64,000 bases of DNA from Hydrogenophilus thiooxidans (GCF_019049855.1 NZ_JAHLSY010000006.1:59740-123739), one strand, 5' to 3'. Numbered from the stretch's first letter, positions 1-9,288 are shown. Notes: generated by a model not told the origin, from the letters alone. Numbers and translations: made by a program.

Positions 1-420
1 GAGATCTTCCTGGATCACATGGTGGATCAACCAGTCGCGCAACAGTTGTAACAGCGCTTCTTTATTTTCCTTGGGTAGACTATCGGCTGAGGTTTGTTGG
101 GAGTGGGCCAGCAGGATCTTTTCGGTCAGGTCGTTGAGGCGCCGGACGAGCGTTTCGTGGGCTTGCGCGTGCTTGTGAAAGTGGGGGTAGTCAATTTTTC
201 GCATGACCGACTCTTCACGCGCAAAGTGATCACGCGTGTAGTCGTGAAGCGCGTCGAGTGCAAGCGTAAGCACCCCCATCGAGGCATGCGTGACAAAGAG
301 GGATTGCACCTCGTTGATGAGTTCGATCAACCGCTTGTGGTCTTCGTCGATCTTTTCATGACCCACCGCGAGTTGCGGACGCCACTCTAAGGGCGTAAAA
401 CCGGATTTGTCGTTGGCCAT
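1..420 (-). CDS. bacteriohemerythrin, 3' end outside the window
   Basis: Reading the minus strand from the ATG at 420 gives 140 codons without a stop, running off the left edge. The protein has the hemerythrin pattern of iron ligands: a His in VGHEKIDEDH, the HDYTRDHFAREE segment (His and Glu ligands), HFHKHAQAHE, and a final WLIHHVIQED (His followed five residues later by Asp). Members of this family bind O2 at a di-iron centre in a four-helix bundle and are thought to store, sense or deliver oxygen. Family members are usually about 130-150 residues, so only a few residues are probably missing. A sigma-70-like promoter lies just upstream. Confidence 0.9.
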   Translation of the reverse strand, partial: MANDKSGFTPLEWRPQLAVGHEKIDEDHKRLIELINEVQSLFVTHASMGVLTLALDALHDYTRDHFAREESVMRKIDYPHFHKHAQAHETLVRRLNDLTEKILLAHSQQTSADSLPKENKEALLQLLRDWLIHHVIQEDL

Positions 421-455
421 GGAACGCGCACGGTAGCAAAGATGGATATACAGAG

Positions 456-482
456 ATTATACTGATCGCTGCGCGTTGTCAG
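456..482 (-). promoter_or_regulatory. sigma-70-like promoter of the bacteriohemerythrin gene
   Basis: On the minus strand CTGACA (477-482) is followed after 15 bases by TATAAT (456-461), about 35 bases before the hemerythrin ATG. The -10 box is perfect and the spacer is slightly short. This is inference from consensus only. Confidence 0.5.
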
Positions 483-495
483 CAGGTCGTTTGCG

Positions 496-933
496 ATGCC
501 TCCACCTTGTCCCTTGTGTGCGTCAGAAGTGTTGCCCATCGTTTGGCAAAACCGAATGTGTCGTGTCGTTTGGGTGCAAGACCCTGAGTATCCGGGATAT
601 CTCCGTGTGATCTGGCAGCGGCACGTCGAGGAGATGACCGATCTTTCCTGGGCTGAGGCGAACCATCTGTGGCGGATTTTATGGGGCGTCGAGCGTGCCC
701 TCCGCGCGGAGGCGCAACCCGACAAGGTCAATCTGGCTGCGTTCGGGAACGTGGTGCCGCACCTGCATTGGCATGTGATCCCTCGTTACCGAGACGATCC
801 CCATTTTCCTGAGCCCTACTGGGGGCGACGCGTCCGCAATCGCCCGTCCGTTCGGGCCGTTGCGACATGCGAAACGATGCGTGCCGCGCTGACTGCCGAA
901 TTGGGGCGCGGCGAAGATGTCGCGTTGGTGTGA
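496..933 (+). CDS. HIT (histidine triad) family hydrolase
   Basis: The 145-residue protein carries the histidine triad HLHWHVIP near residue 92, the catalytic signature of HIT nucleotide hydrolases and transferases (Ap4A hydrolase or HINT-like). Upstream lie the usual family elements: a CPLC motif near the N-terminus and NLAAFGNVVPHLHWH, where the Asn precedes the triad. The substrate is probably a dinucleoside polyphosphate or nucleoside phosphoramidate, but this cannot be fixed from sequence. The start has no strong ribosome-binding site. The gene is followed after 27 bases by tRNA-Ser. Confidence 0.88.
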   Translation: MPPPCPLCASEVLPIVWQNRMCRVVWVQDPEYPGYLRVIWQRHVEEMTDLSWAEANHLWRILWGVERALRAEAQPDKVNLAAFGNVVPHLHWHVIPRYRDDPHFPEPYWGRRVRNRPSVRAVATCETMRAALTAELGRGEDVALV

Positions 934-960
934 GGTTTTACGGTACAATTGCGCCCGATC

Positions 961-1050
961 GGAGGCGTGGCCGAGTGGTTTAAGGCAGCGGTCTTGAAAA
1001 CCGCCAGGGGTTTGCGCCCCTCGTGAGTTCGAATCTCACCGCCTCCGCCA
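961..1050 (+). tRNA. tRNA-Ser (UGA anticodon)
   Basis: A complete class II cloverleaf. Acceptor stem GGAGGCG (961-967) pairs with CGCCTCC (1040-1046), followed by G and an encoded CCA. The anticodon stem GCGGT/ACCGC closes a seven-base loop with TGA at 995-997. The long variable arm is typical of tRNA-Ser, and the T-arm has GTTCGAATC. A TACAAT hexamer at 944-949 could be its -10 box. Confidence 0.97.
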
Positions 1051-1100
1051 TCCCTTGCATACCGACGATCTGTTTTCGTGCCAAGGAACGCTGAAGGGGT

Positions 1101-1406
1101 TCAAAACTTCTCCGGTCGTAACACGCCCACTTCGAACGTATAAGCCACCACGGCGTAATGGCGGAAGTAGTGGGTCAGAACGTGATCGAGAATCGCGTCG
1201 GCAACTTCCGGCGAACAGAGTACCTCGATGCGGACCGTTTTCGCGGCTTCCCATTCGCCGCTGCGGGAACCGCGGGAGCCCTGACCGCGGACTTCACAGA
1301 CGCTGTAACCATGGGCACCCAGGCGCATCACGTCGGTAGTGAGCAGCCCTTCGATCGCTTCTTCGGCAATGATCACGACGAGTTGTCGGGTAGCGCGCGT
1401 TTTCAT
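1101..1406 (-). CDS. sbtB: SbtB-like PII-family regulator of bicarbonate uptake
   Basis: The 101-residue protein begins MKTRATRQLVVIIAEEAIEG, with a PII-like ferredoxin fold, a T-loop region GYSVCEVRGQGSRGSRSGEW, and the segment KTVRIEVLCSPEVADAILDHV. SbtB proteins bind adenine nucleotides (cAMP, AMP, ADP, ATP) and gate SbtA. I chose the ATG at 1406 because it lies 4 bases after the sbtA stop; an open frame continues to 1457 but would extend into sbtA. The context directly beside sbtA supports the call. It lacks the C-terminal cysteine redox loop found in some cyanobacterial SbtB proteins. Confidence 0.85.
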   Translation of the reverse strand: MKTRATRQLVVIIAEEAIEGLLTTDVMRLGAHGYSVCEVRGQGSRGSRSGEWEAAKTVRIEVLCSPEVADAILDHVLTHYFRHYAVVAYTFEVGVLRPEKF

Positions 1407-1410
1407 CTCG

Positions 1411-2349
1411 TTATCCAATGATCTGTTGGGATACGAAATAATACAGCGGGATGCCAACCAGAATGTTGAAGGGGAAGGTGACCACGAGCGATGCGCCGAT
1501 CGAGAGCGCCGGGTTGGCTTCGGGCACGGCGATACGCATCGCGGCCGGGGCGGCGATGTACGAGGCGCTTGCGGCGAGCGTCGCCAAGAGCATCGCGCCG
1601 CCTGCGGAAAGGCCGGCGATTGCCGCGGCGATGAATCCTAGGGTAGCAGAGATGAGCGGCATCACGACACCGAAAACCGTCAGAAATACCCCGGCACGCT
1701 TCAGCGCGTCGATCTGCCCGGCCGCGACGAGCCCCATTTCCAAGAGAAAGAGCGATAGCGCTCCTTTGAAGCCGACGAAATAGAACGGTTCGAGCGGGGC
1801 GATCTTTTCGGGGCCGGCGAGCCAACCCACGACGAGTCCCCCTGCCAAGAGCACGATACTTTTCCCTAAAAGGACCTCGTGCGCGAGTGGTCCCCAGCGG
1901 ACGGTTTGGAGGTTACCCATCCGCGCCAGAAGAATCCCGACGATGATCCCGGGGATCTCAAGAAGGACGAGGAAAAGCGGCGCGTACGCTTCGAATGGGA
2001 CGTTTTTGGCGCGGAGAAAGTCGAGCGCGACCGCAAACGTCACCGCGCTCACCGAACCGTAATGACCGGCGATCGACGCGGCGTCGGGCCGCGGCAGTCG
2101 ACCCAAACGGGTGAGGATGGGAAACGCAACGAGCGGGATGAGCACGCCCAAGAGGAACGTTACCCCTGCTTTGGGTGCGACTTCGAAGAAAGGCTCTTTG
2201 GCAAGTTCCACACCGCCTTTGAGACCGATCGCCAGGAGCAGATAGATCGAAAGGGCTTCGTAGAGTTGTCCGGGGATTTTGAGGTCAGAACGCGCGAGTC
2301 GCGCCAGAAAACCCAGTACGAAGAAGAGCGGAACCGGATCGAATGCCAT
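1411..2349 (-). CDS. sbtA: SbtA-type sodium-dependent bicarbonate transporter
   Basis: The 312-residue protein is very hydrophobic, with about ten membrane segments, and matches the SbtA (DUF897) family in length and landmarks. These include SIYLLLAIGLKGGVELA early on, a central GHYGSVSAVTFAVALDFL, and a C-terminal ASASYIAAPAAMRIAVPEANP. SbtA imports HCO3- with Na+ across the inner membrane to raise internal inorganic carbon. It is best known from cyanobacteria but also occurs in autotrophic proteobacteria. It follows folB after 33 bases and precedes sbtB, suggesting one transcription unit, with a possible internal promoter. Confidence 0.9.
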   Translation of the reverse strand: MAFDPVPLFFVLGFLARLARSDLKIPGQLYEALSIYLLLAIGLKGGVELAKEPFFEVAPKAGVTFLLGVLIPLVAFPILTRLGRLPRPDAASIAGHYGSVSAVTFAVALDFLRAKNVPFEAYAPLFLVLLEIPGIIVGILLARMGNLQTVRWGPLAHEVLLGKSIVLLAGGLVVGWLAGPEKIAPLEPFYFVGFKGALSLFLLEMGLVAAGQIDALKRAGVFLTVFGVVMPLISATLGFIAAAIAGLSAGGAMLLATLAASASYIAAPAAMRIAVPEANPALSIGASLVVTFPFNILVGIPLYYFVSQQIIG

Positions 2350-2381
2350 GATTGCTTCCGACGAAATGATTGTAATTCATA

Positions 2382-2387
2382 ATTATA
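2382..2387 (-). promoter_or_regulatory. possible -10 box for sbtAB
   Basis: A perfect TATAAT on the minus strand lies at the folB stop, 33 bases before the sbtA ATG. No convincing -35 was seen at 16-18 bases. It could allow sbtAB to be transcribed separately from folB. Confidence 0.35.
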
Positions 2388-2763
2388 ACGCCGTGCGCGC
2401 CGCATAGCTGTCACGCGAGTGCGCAATGCGCACCCCTACGGCGCGGGCGTTTGGGTAAAAATCTGGTTTGGCAAGCGTCACCTCGACCCAATCGATTTTC
2501 GGATCGTGGCGAAAGAGGTGGTCGATGAGTTCGGTGGCGAGCGATTCCAGGAGATCGACGTGGGGCTCCGTGTGCCAAGCGGTGATGCGGTCGACGGCGA
2601 GCGAATAGTCGATGCACGCGCTGAGGTCATGCGGACGGATCGGCAGCGCGCCGCGTGCGCGAACGGAGACGAGTAAGCGTTGCGGGGCCAGCCGTTCGTG
2701 CGGGCAGAGCCCCACCGGGACGACCACTTCCATCTCGTCGATGAACACTTCGTACATAGGCAT
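2383..2763 (-). CDS. folB: dihydroneopterin aldolase
   Basis: The 126-residue protein has the FolB pattern: MYEVFIDEMEVVVPVGLCPHER at the N-terminus, the IDYSLAVDRI segment, LLESLATELIDHLF with the conserved Glu, and KPDFYPNARAVGV with the catalytic Lys. FolB splits 7,8-dihydroneopterin to 6-hydroxymethyl-dihydropterin and glycolaldehyde in folate synthesis, and acts in the cytoplasm. Either the ATG at 2763 or the one two codons later could start it. It is divergent from glmU and is followed on the same strand by sbtA. Confidence 0.9.
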   Translation of the reverse strand: MPMYEVFIDEMEVVVPVGLCPHERLAPQRLLVSVRARGALPIRPHDLSACIDYSLAVDRITAWHTEPHVDLLESLATELIDHLFRHDPKIDWVEVTLAKPDFYPNARAVGVRIAHSRDSYAARTAL

Positions 2764-2921
2764 TCGTCTTCAGGCGTATCGGCGCGATTGTAGCGGCATT
2801 GTTTGAGAAGGCAAAAAACGGGGCGGCGCAAATCGAGCGAGCCGCGGTCGGCAGAAATCGAAGCGGTCGATATGGGCTTTGTTGTGCGAAAATCCTAGGG
2901 TCACGGTGAGAGCGAGGGAAG

Positions 2922-4385
2922 ATGTCACCGCACACAGTCGATATCGTCGTTCTGGCTGCGGGAAAAGGGACGCGGATGCGTTCGGCGCGGCCGAAGGTGT
3001 TGCAGCCGCTTGCGGGGCGGCCACTTCTTTTTCACGTGCTCGATACCGCAGAAGCGCTCGCTCCCGCGCAAGGCGTGGTGGTGGTCGGTCATGAAGCGGC
3101 GCAGGTAACCGCTGCGCTCGCGGCGTGGTATTCGCGCCAGAGGGTGTCTGCAAGCAATGGGAACGGGCCGACTGCGCCACAGAAGGCGCCCGAGCAAACC
3201 GGTTCAGACATCTGGCGCACGGTGGCGCAGACGCCGCAGCTTGGCACCGGCCATGCGTTACAGGTAGCGCTACCGGCGCTCGCCGATTCGCCAGCACGAT
3301 GGGTTCTGGTCCTCTACGGTGACGTTCCGCTCATTCGGCCGTCGACGCTCGTGCGGCTCGTCGCCGCGGCAACCGCGTGCGACGGGGTCGCGCTGCTTAC
3401 GGTGACCCTCGAAAATCCGAGCGGGTACGGGCGAATCGTGCGCGATGGCGCAGGTGGTGTTGCCGCAATCGTCGAAGAGAAAGATGCAGACGCAGCCACA
3501 CGTGCGGTTCGCGAAGTCAATACCGGTGTGATGGTCTTGCCGAAAGCGCGTTTGGCTGCGTGGCTCGCCGCGCTTACCCCCAACAACGTGCAAGGGGAGT
3601 ATTACCTCACCGACGTGGTGGCGCGTGCGGTGGCCGAGGGGGTGCCGGTGGTTGCGGTGCAACCGGAGACGGTGGAAGAGACGCTCGGGGTCAATGACAA
3701 GCGGCAGCTTGCGGAATTGGAACGGATTTTCCAACGGCAGACGGCGGAACAGCTTCTGGCGGCGGGGGTGACCCTGCTCGACCCAGCGCGGTTCGACGTG
3801 CGCGGGGAGCTTACCTGCGGGCGTGACGTGACGATCGACGTCGGTTGCCTCTTCCTGGGCGAGGTGGTGTTGCACGACGATGTGGTGGTGGGCGCGCACT
3901 GTGTGCTGCAGGACTGTGTCGTTGGGCCGGGGACGCGCATCGAGCCCTTTTCTCATATCGTTGGTGCGCGGATTGGCGCAAACGCAGTGATCGGCCCCTA
4001 TGCCCGCATTCGGCCCACGACGGTGCTCGCCGATGGTGTGCATATCGGCAACTTCGTTGAGGTCAAGAATTGCGAAATCGGGGAAGGGAGCAAAGCCAAC
4101 CACCTGAGTTACCTGGGGGACGCAACGGTGGGGGCGCGGGTCAATATCGGAGCGGGAACGATCACCTGCAACTACGATGGGGCGAACAAACACCGGACGG
4201 TGATCGAGGACGATGCGTTCATCGGTAGCGACACGCAACTGGTTGCGCCGGTGCGGGTCGGGCGCGGCGCAACGTTGGGAGCGGGCACGACGCTCACCAA
4301 AGATGCGCCGCCCGAGGCGCTCACCCTATCGCGGGCGCCGCAACGGTCGATCGTGGGCTGGAAACGGCCCCAGAAGAAACGATGA
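2922..4385 (+). CDS. glmU: bifunctional N-acetylglucosamine-1-phosphate uridyltransferase / glucosamine-1-phosphate acetyltransferase
   Basis: The 487-residue protein has the two GlmU domains. The N-terminal nucleotidyltransferase has [18 protein letters not shown], and the left-handed beta-helix acetyltransferase spans roughly residues 265-487, with the hexapeptide repeat region and [25 protein letters not shown]. It makes UDP-GlcNAc for peptidoglycan and LPS in the cytoplasm. Compared with the usual 455-460 residues it has extra sequence at about residues 69-95 ([20 protein letters not shown] and around), between the glycine-rich motif and [18 protein letters not shown] ribosome-binding site precedes the ATG. 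glmS follows after 94 bases. Confidence 0.97.
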   Translation: MSPHTVDIVVLAAGKGTRMRSARPKVLQPLAGRPLLFHVLDTAEALAPAQGVVVVGHEAAQVTAALAAWYSRQRVSASNGNGPTAPQKAPEQTGSDIWRTVAQTPQLGTGHALQVALPALADSPARWVLVLYGDVPLIRPSTLVRLVAAATACDGVALLTVTLENPSGYGRIVRDGAGGVAAIVEEKDADAATRAVREVNTGVMVLPKARLAAWLAALTPNNVQGEYYLTDVVARAVAEGVPVVAVQPETVEETLGVNDKRQLAELERIFQRQTAEQLLAAGVTLLDPARFDVRGELTCGRDVTIDVGCLFLGEVVLHDDVVVGAHCVLQDCVVGPGTRIEPFSHIVGARIGANAVIGPYARIRPTTVLADGVHIGNFVEVKNCEIGEGSKANHLSYLGDATVGARVNIGAGTITCNYDGANKHRTVIEDDAFIGSDTQLVAPVRVGRGATLGAGTTLTKDAPPEALTLSRAPQRSIVGWKRPQKKR

Positions 4386-4479
4386 GCGGTTGGCGTGCGC
4401 ATGCGGCGTGGCGTGGTCCGGCGGGGGTAGCGAGCGCGGCCGATGGTAACGAACGACAAACTGAGGAGGGCAAAGCACG

Positions 4480-6312
4480 ATGTGTGGGATCGTTGCGGCA
4501 GTAGATGCTCGCGGAAGTGTGGTCGATTTCTTGCTCGATGGGCTCACGCGGCTCGAATATCGCGGGTACGACTCGGCGGGCATCGCGGTGGTCGATGATG
4601 CCGGGACGCTTCGGCGCGCACGGGGAACGAGCCGGGTTGCTGCATTGGCAGAGTCGGTGCGCCGCCAGGGGCTCAGCGGGCGGGTGGGCATCGCCCATAC
4701 CCGTTGGGCGACCCACGGGGCACCGACGGAAGCGAACGCCCACCCCCATGTGGTGGGGAGCGTTGCGCTCGTTCATAACGGGATCATCGAAAACGCCAAC
4801 GCGTTGCGCGCCGAATTGTGCGCGAACGGGGCGGTTTTCGCGTCCGAGACCGATACCGAAGTGATCGTCCACCTCGTGGCGCAGGCACGCGCTTCGGGAG
4901 CGCCGCTTTTTGTTGCGGTGCAGCAGACGGTGGCGCGGCTTCATGGTGCTTTCGCGATCGCGGTGCTCGACGCCGACGATCCGCAGCGGCTGGTCGTGGC
5001 GCGTCGCGGTTCCCCGTTGGTGCTGGGGGTGGGTGAGGGGGCGAACTACGCCGCGTCCGACGTTTCGGCGTTGGTCTCCCGCACGCGCCAGGTGATCTGG
5101 TTGGAAGAGGGGGATGTCGCCGAATTGACCCCGTCGTCGATCGCGGTCGTTTCCGCTGACGGGGCGTCGGTGGAGCGCCCCATTCGTACCACGGCGCTCA
5201 CCGCGGACGCGGTGGCGTTGGGGGGGTATCGCCACTACATGCAGAAAGAGATCTTCGAGCAGCCGCAGGCGATCGCCAACACCGTCGGTGCGATCGGCGG
5301 TGGGGTGGCGCTGGGGCCCGCGCTTTTTGGCGCGGCCGAGCCGTGGCTTGGCGAGGTCGACCGGGTGCTGATCTTGGCGTGTGGCACCAGCTACCACGCT
5401 GGAATGGTGGCGCGCTACTGGCTCGAAGCGGTGGCGGGAATCCCAACGGTGGTGGAGATCGCGAGCGAATTCCGTTACCGCGTCAGTGTCCCCGATCCGG
5501 CAACGCTCGTGGTGGCGATTTCGCAATCGGGCGAAACCGCCGATACGCTCGCAGCGCTCGAACACGCGCATCAACTGGGGATGACGAAGAGCCTGGCGAT
5601 TTGTAACGTCCCCGAGTCCGCGTTGACTCGCACCGCTGCGGCCACTTTCCTTACCCATGCCGGACCAGAAATTGGTGTGGCATCGACGAAAGCCTTCACG
5701 ACCCAGTTGGTGGCGTTGGCGCTCCTTACCTTGACGATGGCGAAGCTGCGTGGCCGGCTCACTCCCGAAGCGGAAGCCGAGCATCTGGCGCGGTTACGCC
5801 ATGTGCCGGTGGCGTTGCAAGCAGTGTTGGCGAAGGAAGCGGAGATCGCTGCGTGGGCGGCCCATTTCGCCGATAAAGCGCATACGCTCTTTCTGGGGCG
5901 TGGGGTTCATTGGCCGATCGCGATGGAAGGGGCGTTGAAACTCAAAGAGATCAGTTACATCCATGCGGAGGCCTATCCCGCGGGCGAACTGAAGCATGGG
6001 CCGCTTGCGCTCGTCGATGCTCGCATGCCGGTTGTTGCGGTGGCGCCGAACGATCAGTTGCTCGACAAGCTCATGTCCAACCTGGAAGAGGTGCGCGCAC
6101 GCGGCGGCGAACTCTACGTCTTCGCCGACCAGGGGGTGAGCATACCGCAGGTGCCGCACCTGCACGCGATCCAGCTGCCCGAACACTACGGGCTCTTTTC
6201 CCCGATCGTCCATGTGGTGCCGTTACAACTTTTGGCGTATCACGTGGCACTCGTGCGGGGAACCGATGTCGACAAGCCTCGGAACCTGGCAAAGAGCGTG
6301 ACGGTGGAGTGA
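4480..6312 (+). CDS. glmS: glutamine-fructose-6-phosphate aminotransferase (isomerizing)
   Basis: The 610-residue protein starts MCGIVAAV, with Cys2 as the glutaminase nucleophile after Met removal. It has [16 protein letters not shown] in the glutaminase domain, two SIS sugar-isomerase domains ([34 protein letters not shown]) and the terminal [13 protein letters not shown] signature. It converts fructose-6-phosphate and glutamine to glucosamine-6-phosphate, the first step toward the UDP-GlcNAc made by GlmU. A strong GAGGAGG site lies before the ATG. No glmS ribozyme-like sequence was noticed upstream. Confidence 0.98.
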   Translation: MCGIVAAVDARGSVVDFLLDGLTRLEYRGYDSAGIAVVDDAGTLRRARGTSRVAALAESVRRQGLSGRVGIAHTRWATHGAPTEANAHPHVVGSVALVHNGIIENANALRAELCANGAVFASETDTEVIVHLVAQARASGAPLFVAVQQTVARLHGAFAIAVLDADDPQRLVVARRGSPLVLGVGEGANYAASDVSALVSRTRQVIWLEEGDVAELTPSSIAVVSADGASVERPIRTTALTADAVALGGYRHYMQKEIFEQPQAIANTVGAIGGGVALGPALFGAAEPWLGEVDRVLILACGTSYHAGMVARYWLEAVAGIPTVVEIASEFRYRVSVPDPATLVVAISQSGETADTLAALEHAHQLGMTKSLAICNVPESALTRTAAATFLTHAGPEIGVASTKAFTTQLVALALLTLTMAKLRGRLTPEAEAEHLARLRHVPVALQAVLAKEAEIAAWAAHFADKAHTLFLGRGVHWPIAMEGALKLKEISYIHAEAYPAGELKHGPLALVDARMPVVAVAPNDQLLDKLMSNLEEVRARGGELYVFADQGVSIPQVPHLHAIQLPEHYGLFSPIVHVVPLQLLAYHVALVRGTDVDKPRNLAKSVTVE

Positions 6313-6335
6313 GCGCAGCAACGCGCTTTTCGCCC

Positions 6336-6354
6336 GTGCCCGGTGCGCGGGCAC
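6336..6354. terminator. hairpin between convergent glmS and lutC
   Basis: GTGCCCG (6336-6342) and CGGGCAC (6348-6354) form a 7-bp stem with a 5-base loop, 23 bases after the glmS stop. There is no T-run on either side, so a role as terminator is only suggested by position between two converging genes. Confidence 0.3.
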
Positions 6355-6386
6355 CCCTGCCCTGAAGGAACAGACGCGAGAAGGGC

Positions 6387-7055
6387 TTAAGGGATCAAGA
6401 AGACATGCACCCGCCGCGGTCCGTGGGCGCCCAACTGGATCGTCTGCTCGACGTCTCCGGTCCGTGAGGGGCCGGCGACGAAGTTGATGGTGCGCGGCAG
6501 CCGTTCGCGCCAATCGGTTGCATCGTCGCCCAGTTCGTCGCGCAGCAGCGCCCAGAACTCCTCGAAATGGGCGACGATGCGCGACTGCGACAGCAGCACG
6601 AGGTGATTGTCGGGCACGAACCGGTGGGTGATGGGATGCACGGGGGCGGAGAGGAAGACAAGACTGCCCACTTCGGCAACGCCAGCGTACGCTTCGCTCA
6701 CCGCGGTTTCGGTGGTGACGGTCGCCGGTTCGCAACGCAGTTGCCACGCAGCGGGCCAAGAGAGGTTGAGGAGGGTGCCGCTTGCGTGCGTGGGCGGTGC
6801 AGCCCCCACTTCGGCACACCACGCCGCGACCGCTTCGGGAAGGGCGTCGCGGGAAGGAAGTTCACATACCGTTCCGGCGCGTGCGGTCCACAGTCGCTGC
6901 CACCGTTCCGTGATGGGTTCGGAAAACGCCAGCCGCGGGTGGGGCGCGCGCGGGGTGATCGCATTGGCGCGTGCAGCGGGATCGGCAGTCTCAGCCGTGC
7001 CGCTTTTGCCCAACGCGGTGCGGATCGCCGTCAGAATGCGTTCGCGGTTGTTCAT
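6387..7055 (-). CDS. lutC: lactate utilization protein C (LUD domain)
   Basis: The 222-residue protein has the LUD fold typical of LutC/YkgG: ILTAIRTALGKSG at the N-terminus, VTTETAVSEAYAGVAEVGSLVFLS in the middle and FVAGPSRTGDVEQTIQLGAHGPR at the C-terminus. LutC is the third component of the LutABC complex that oxidises L-lactate to pyruvate at the membrane. Its ATG overlaps the lutB stop (ATGA), indicating translational coupling. Confidence 0.9.
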   Translation of the reverse strand: MNNRERILTAIRTALGKSGTAETADPAARANAITPRAPHPRLAFSEPITERWQRLWTARAGTVCELPSRDALPEAVAAWCAEVGAAPPTHASGTLLNLSWPAAWQLRCEPATVTTETAVSEAYAGVAEVGSLVFLSAPVHPITHRFVPDNHLVLLSQSRIVAHFEEFWALLRDELGDDATDWRERLPRTINFVAGPSRTGDVEQTIQLGAHGPRRVHVFLIP

Positions 7056-8512
7056 CGCTCGACTCCGTCGGGATGGTTACGTTTGGCGTGCCAGAGCTCG
7101 AGGAACGTCCGCCCCGGTGGCGCAGGAAGGTCACGAACCGCAAACCAGCCGCGCGCGAAGGGAAACCAGCGGAGGGTTTTGCGCCCTCGCGCCCATGCGG
7201 CGAGTAGCCTGACTTGGATCCGCTCTGCGGCATGGTAGAGCGCCGGGCGCGTAGCGAGCCAGCGCCAAAGGGTGAGCGCACGCCCTTCGAGCGCGGGACG
7301 AAGCCCCGCTTTGTGCTGTTCATGGCGCAGGCGGCGCAGCAGGTCCGGCAAGGGGATTTTCACGGGGCACACTTCTGCGCAACGACCGTTTAGCGTGCAC
7401 GCGTTGGGAAGATCGCGCGCATTGTCGAGGCCAGTAAAGAGCGGGGTCAATACCGACCCCATCGGTCCAGGGTAGACCCAACCGTACGCATGTCCGCCAA
7501 TCGCACCATAGACCGGGCAATGGTTCATGCACGCGCCGCAGCGGATGCAGCGCAACATCGGGCGGAACGGGCCGTTGAGCATCCGGCTGCGTCCGTTGTC
7601 GACGAGTACGACGTGAAACGCCTCAGGGCCATCTTGGTCGCCCGGGCGACGCGGGCCAACGGAGTAGGTGGTGTAGGTTTCGCTGTCTTGTCCCGTCGCG
7701 GAGCGTGCCAGCAAGCGCAGAAAGAGCGCCACATCCTCGAGCGTGCCGACCACCCGCTCGATTCCGGCGGTGACGATATGGATGCGCGCAAGCGTCTGGG
7801 TGAGGTCGCCGTTCCCTTCGTTGGTGACGATGAGCGTCTGTCCCGTCTCGGCTACGAGGAAGTTCGCGCCGGTGATGCCGACGTCTGCTTGGAAGTACTT
7901 TTGTCGCAGCTGCAACCGCGCCTCGGTGACCAGCCCTTCGACGGTCGTTTGCCGCGGCGTGCCATGCGCGGCTTCGAAAAGGTCGGAGATCTGCTCTTTG
8001 GTTTTGTGGACCGCGGGGGCGATGATGTGGGAAGGGGCTTCCCCAGCCAGCTGGATGATGTATTCGCCGAGATCGGTTTCGACGATTTCGTACCCCGCTG
8101 CCTCCAGCGCCTCGTTGAGCCCGATCTCTTCGGAGACCATCGATTTGCCCTTGGTGATCACGCGGGCATTCGCTGCGGCGCAGATCTCCAAGATGATGCG
8201 GCGCGCGGTGTCGGCATCGGGCGCCCAATGGACGACACCGCCGTGGCGGGTGACCTCGGCTTCGAACGCGGTGAGGTAGGTATCGAGGTCGGCCAAGATT
8301 TCATCTTTGCGCCGGGCGCCCGCTTCGCGTAACTGCTCAAATTCGGGGACGAGCGCAACCGCTTTCGCGCGTTTGCCGATGAAGCCATCCGCGGCACGGG
8401 ATAGCGCCGCCTGGAGATGAGGTTCATGGAGCGCAAAGACGGCTTGTTCGCGAAAGCGGCGCGGTGAGCGGGGTTGAGCCGGTTGGCAGGATCGTGCGGT
8501 TTGTCCAGTCAT
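7052..8512 (-). CDS. lutB: lactate utilization iron-sulfur protein B
   Basis: The protein has 486 residues starting MTGQTARSCQ. The N-terminal LUD domain contains ANARVITKGKSMVSEEIGLN and GITGANFLVAETGQT. The C-terminal part has two 4Fe-4S cluster motifs, CIRCGACMNHCPVYG and CTLNGRCAEVCPVKIPLPDLL. It passes electrons from lactate oxidation within LutABC. The frame stays open upstream to 9301, but that stretch lies antisense-frame over lutA and shows no family similarity, so I start at 8512, 17 bases after lutA. Confidence 0.93.
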   Translation of the reverse strand: MTGQTARSCQPAQPRSPRRFREQAVFALHEPHLQAALSRAADGFIGKRAKAVALVPEFEQLREAGARRKDEILADLDTYLTAFEAEVTRHGGVVHWAPDADTARRIILEICAAANARVITKGKSMVSEEIGLNEALEAAGYEIVETDLGEYIIQLAGEAPSHIIAPAVHKTKEQISDLFEAAHGTPRQTTVEGLVTEARLQLRQKYFQADVGITGANFLVAETGQTLIVTNEGNGDLTQTLARIHIVTAGIERVVGTLEDVALFLRLLARSATGQDSETYTTYSVGPRRPGDQDGPEAFHVVLVDNGRSRMLNGPFRPMLRCIRCGACMNHCPVYGAIGGHAYGWVYPGPMGSVLTPLFTGLDNARDLPNACTLNGRCAEVCPVKIPLPDLLRRLRHEQHKAGLRPALEGRALTLWRWLATRPALYHAAERIQVRLLAAWARGRKTLRWFPFARGWFAVRDLPAPPGRTFLELWHAKRNHPDGVER

Positions 8513-8529
8513 AGGGTACACTCCGAATG

Positions 8530-9288
8530 CTAACCCACCAAACCCGGTCCCGTCGCGAGTCCCGCCACGACTTCCAGCGTGTGGTAGACCCGGACCGGGG
8601 CATGGATGCGGGCAAGCCGCCCGGCAATGTTCATCAGACAACCCAGGTCGCCGCCTAGGAGCACCTGCGCGCCGCTCTTCAAGATGTTTTGGACCTTGCG
8701 TTCGACCATCGCCTCGGAGAGTTCGGGATATTTGACGCAGAAGGTGCCGCCGAACCCGCAACACACCTCGGCCTCCGCCATCTCCACGAGTGTCAGCCCT
8801 TCGATACGGGCAAGGAGTTGGCGCGGTTGTCCCTTGATCCCCAGGCTGCGCAAGCCGGAACAGGAGTCGTGGTAGGTGACGCGATAGGGGAACCGGACCC
8901 GTGGGAGTTGTTCCAATGGAACCTGTTGGGCGAAGTAGCTCAGCGCTTCCCACGACTTGGCTGCGAGCCGTTGCGCACGTTCCCGCCATTCGGGATCGTC
9001 TTTGAGCAGTTCCGGATAGTCGTGGCGAATCGTCGCCAGGCACGAGCCCGAAGGGGCGATGAGATAATCGTACGGTTCGAACGCGGTGATGGTTTGCTTC
9101 GCAAGCGCGCGGGCGGCATCCCAGTCCCCTGCGTTGTAGCCGGGCTGCCCGCAGCAGGTTTGCGCGAACGGGACTTCGACGCGGTGCCCCGTGGCTTCCA
9201 AGAGTTGCGCAAGCGCCATCGCGATGTTGGGGCGAATGGTATTGACCAGGCAGGTGACGAAAAGGCCGACGCGGGGTTGGGTAGCCAT
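8530..9288 (-). CDS. lutA: lactate utilization protein A (CCG domain)
   Basis: The 252-residue protein carries two cysteine-rich CCG domains: QTCCGQPGYNAGDW near residue 45 and AEVCCGFGGTFCVKYPE near residue 186, plus YHDSCSGLRSLGIKGQPR. Such domains bind Fe-S clusters and, in heterodisulfide-reductase relatives, quinone- or thiol-linked cofactors. LutA is the first gene of the lutABC operon for L-lactate oxidation. I chose the ATG at 9288 (MATQPRVGLF) because family members start just before this; an open frame runs 31 codons further up. Confidence 0.92.
   Translation of the reverse strand: MATQPRVGLFVTCLVNTIRPNIAMALAQLLEATGHRVEVPFAQTCCGQPGYNAGDWDAARALAKQTITAFEPYDYLIAPSGSCLATIRHDYPELLKDDPEWRERAQRLAAKSWEALSYFAQQVPLEQLPRVRFPYRVTYHDSCSGLRSLGIKGQPRQLLARIEGLTLVEMAEAEVCCGFGGTFCVKYPELSEAMVERKVQNILKSGAQVLLGGDLGCLMNIAGRLARIHAPVRVYHTLEVVAGLATGPGLVG

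Noticed and set aside
94..390. 98-codon plus-strand open frame
   Set aside because: Antisense to the bacteriohemerythrin gene, which has clear metal-ligand motifs on the minus strand.
4321..5784. 487-codon minus-strand open frame
   Set aside because: Antisense to glmS; Arg/His-rich composition typical of a high-GC shadow frame.
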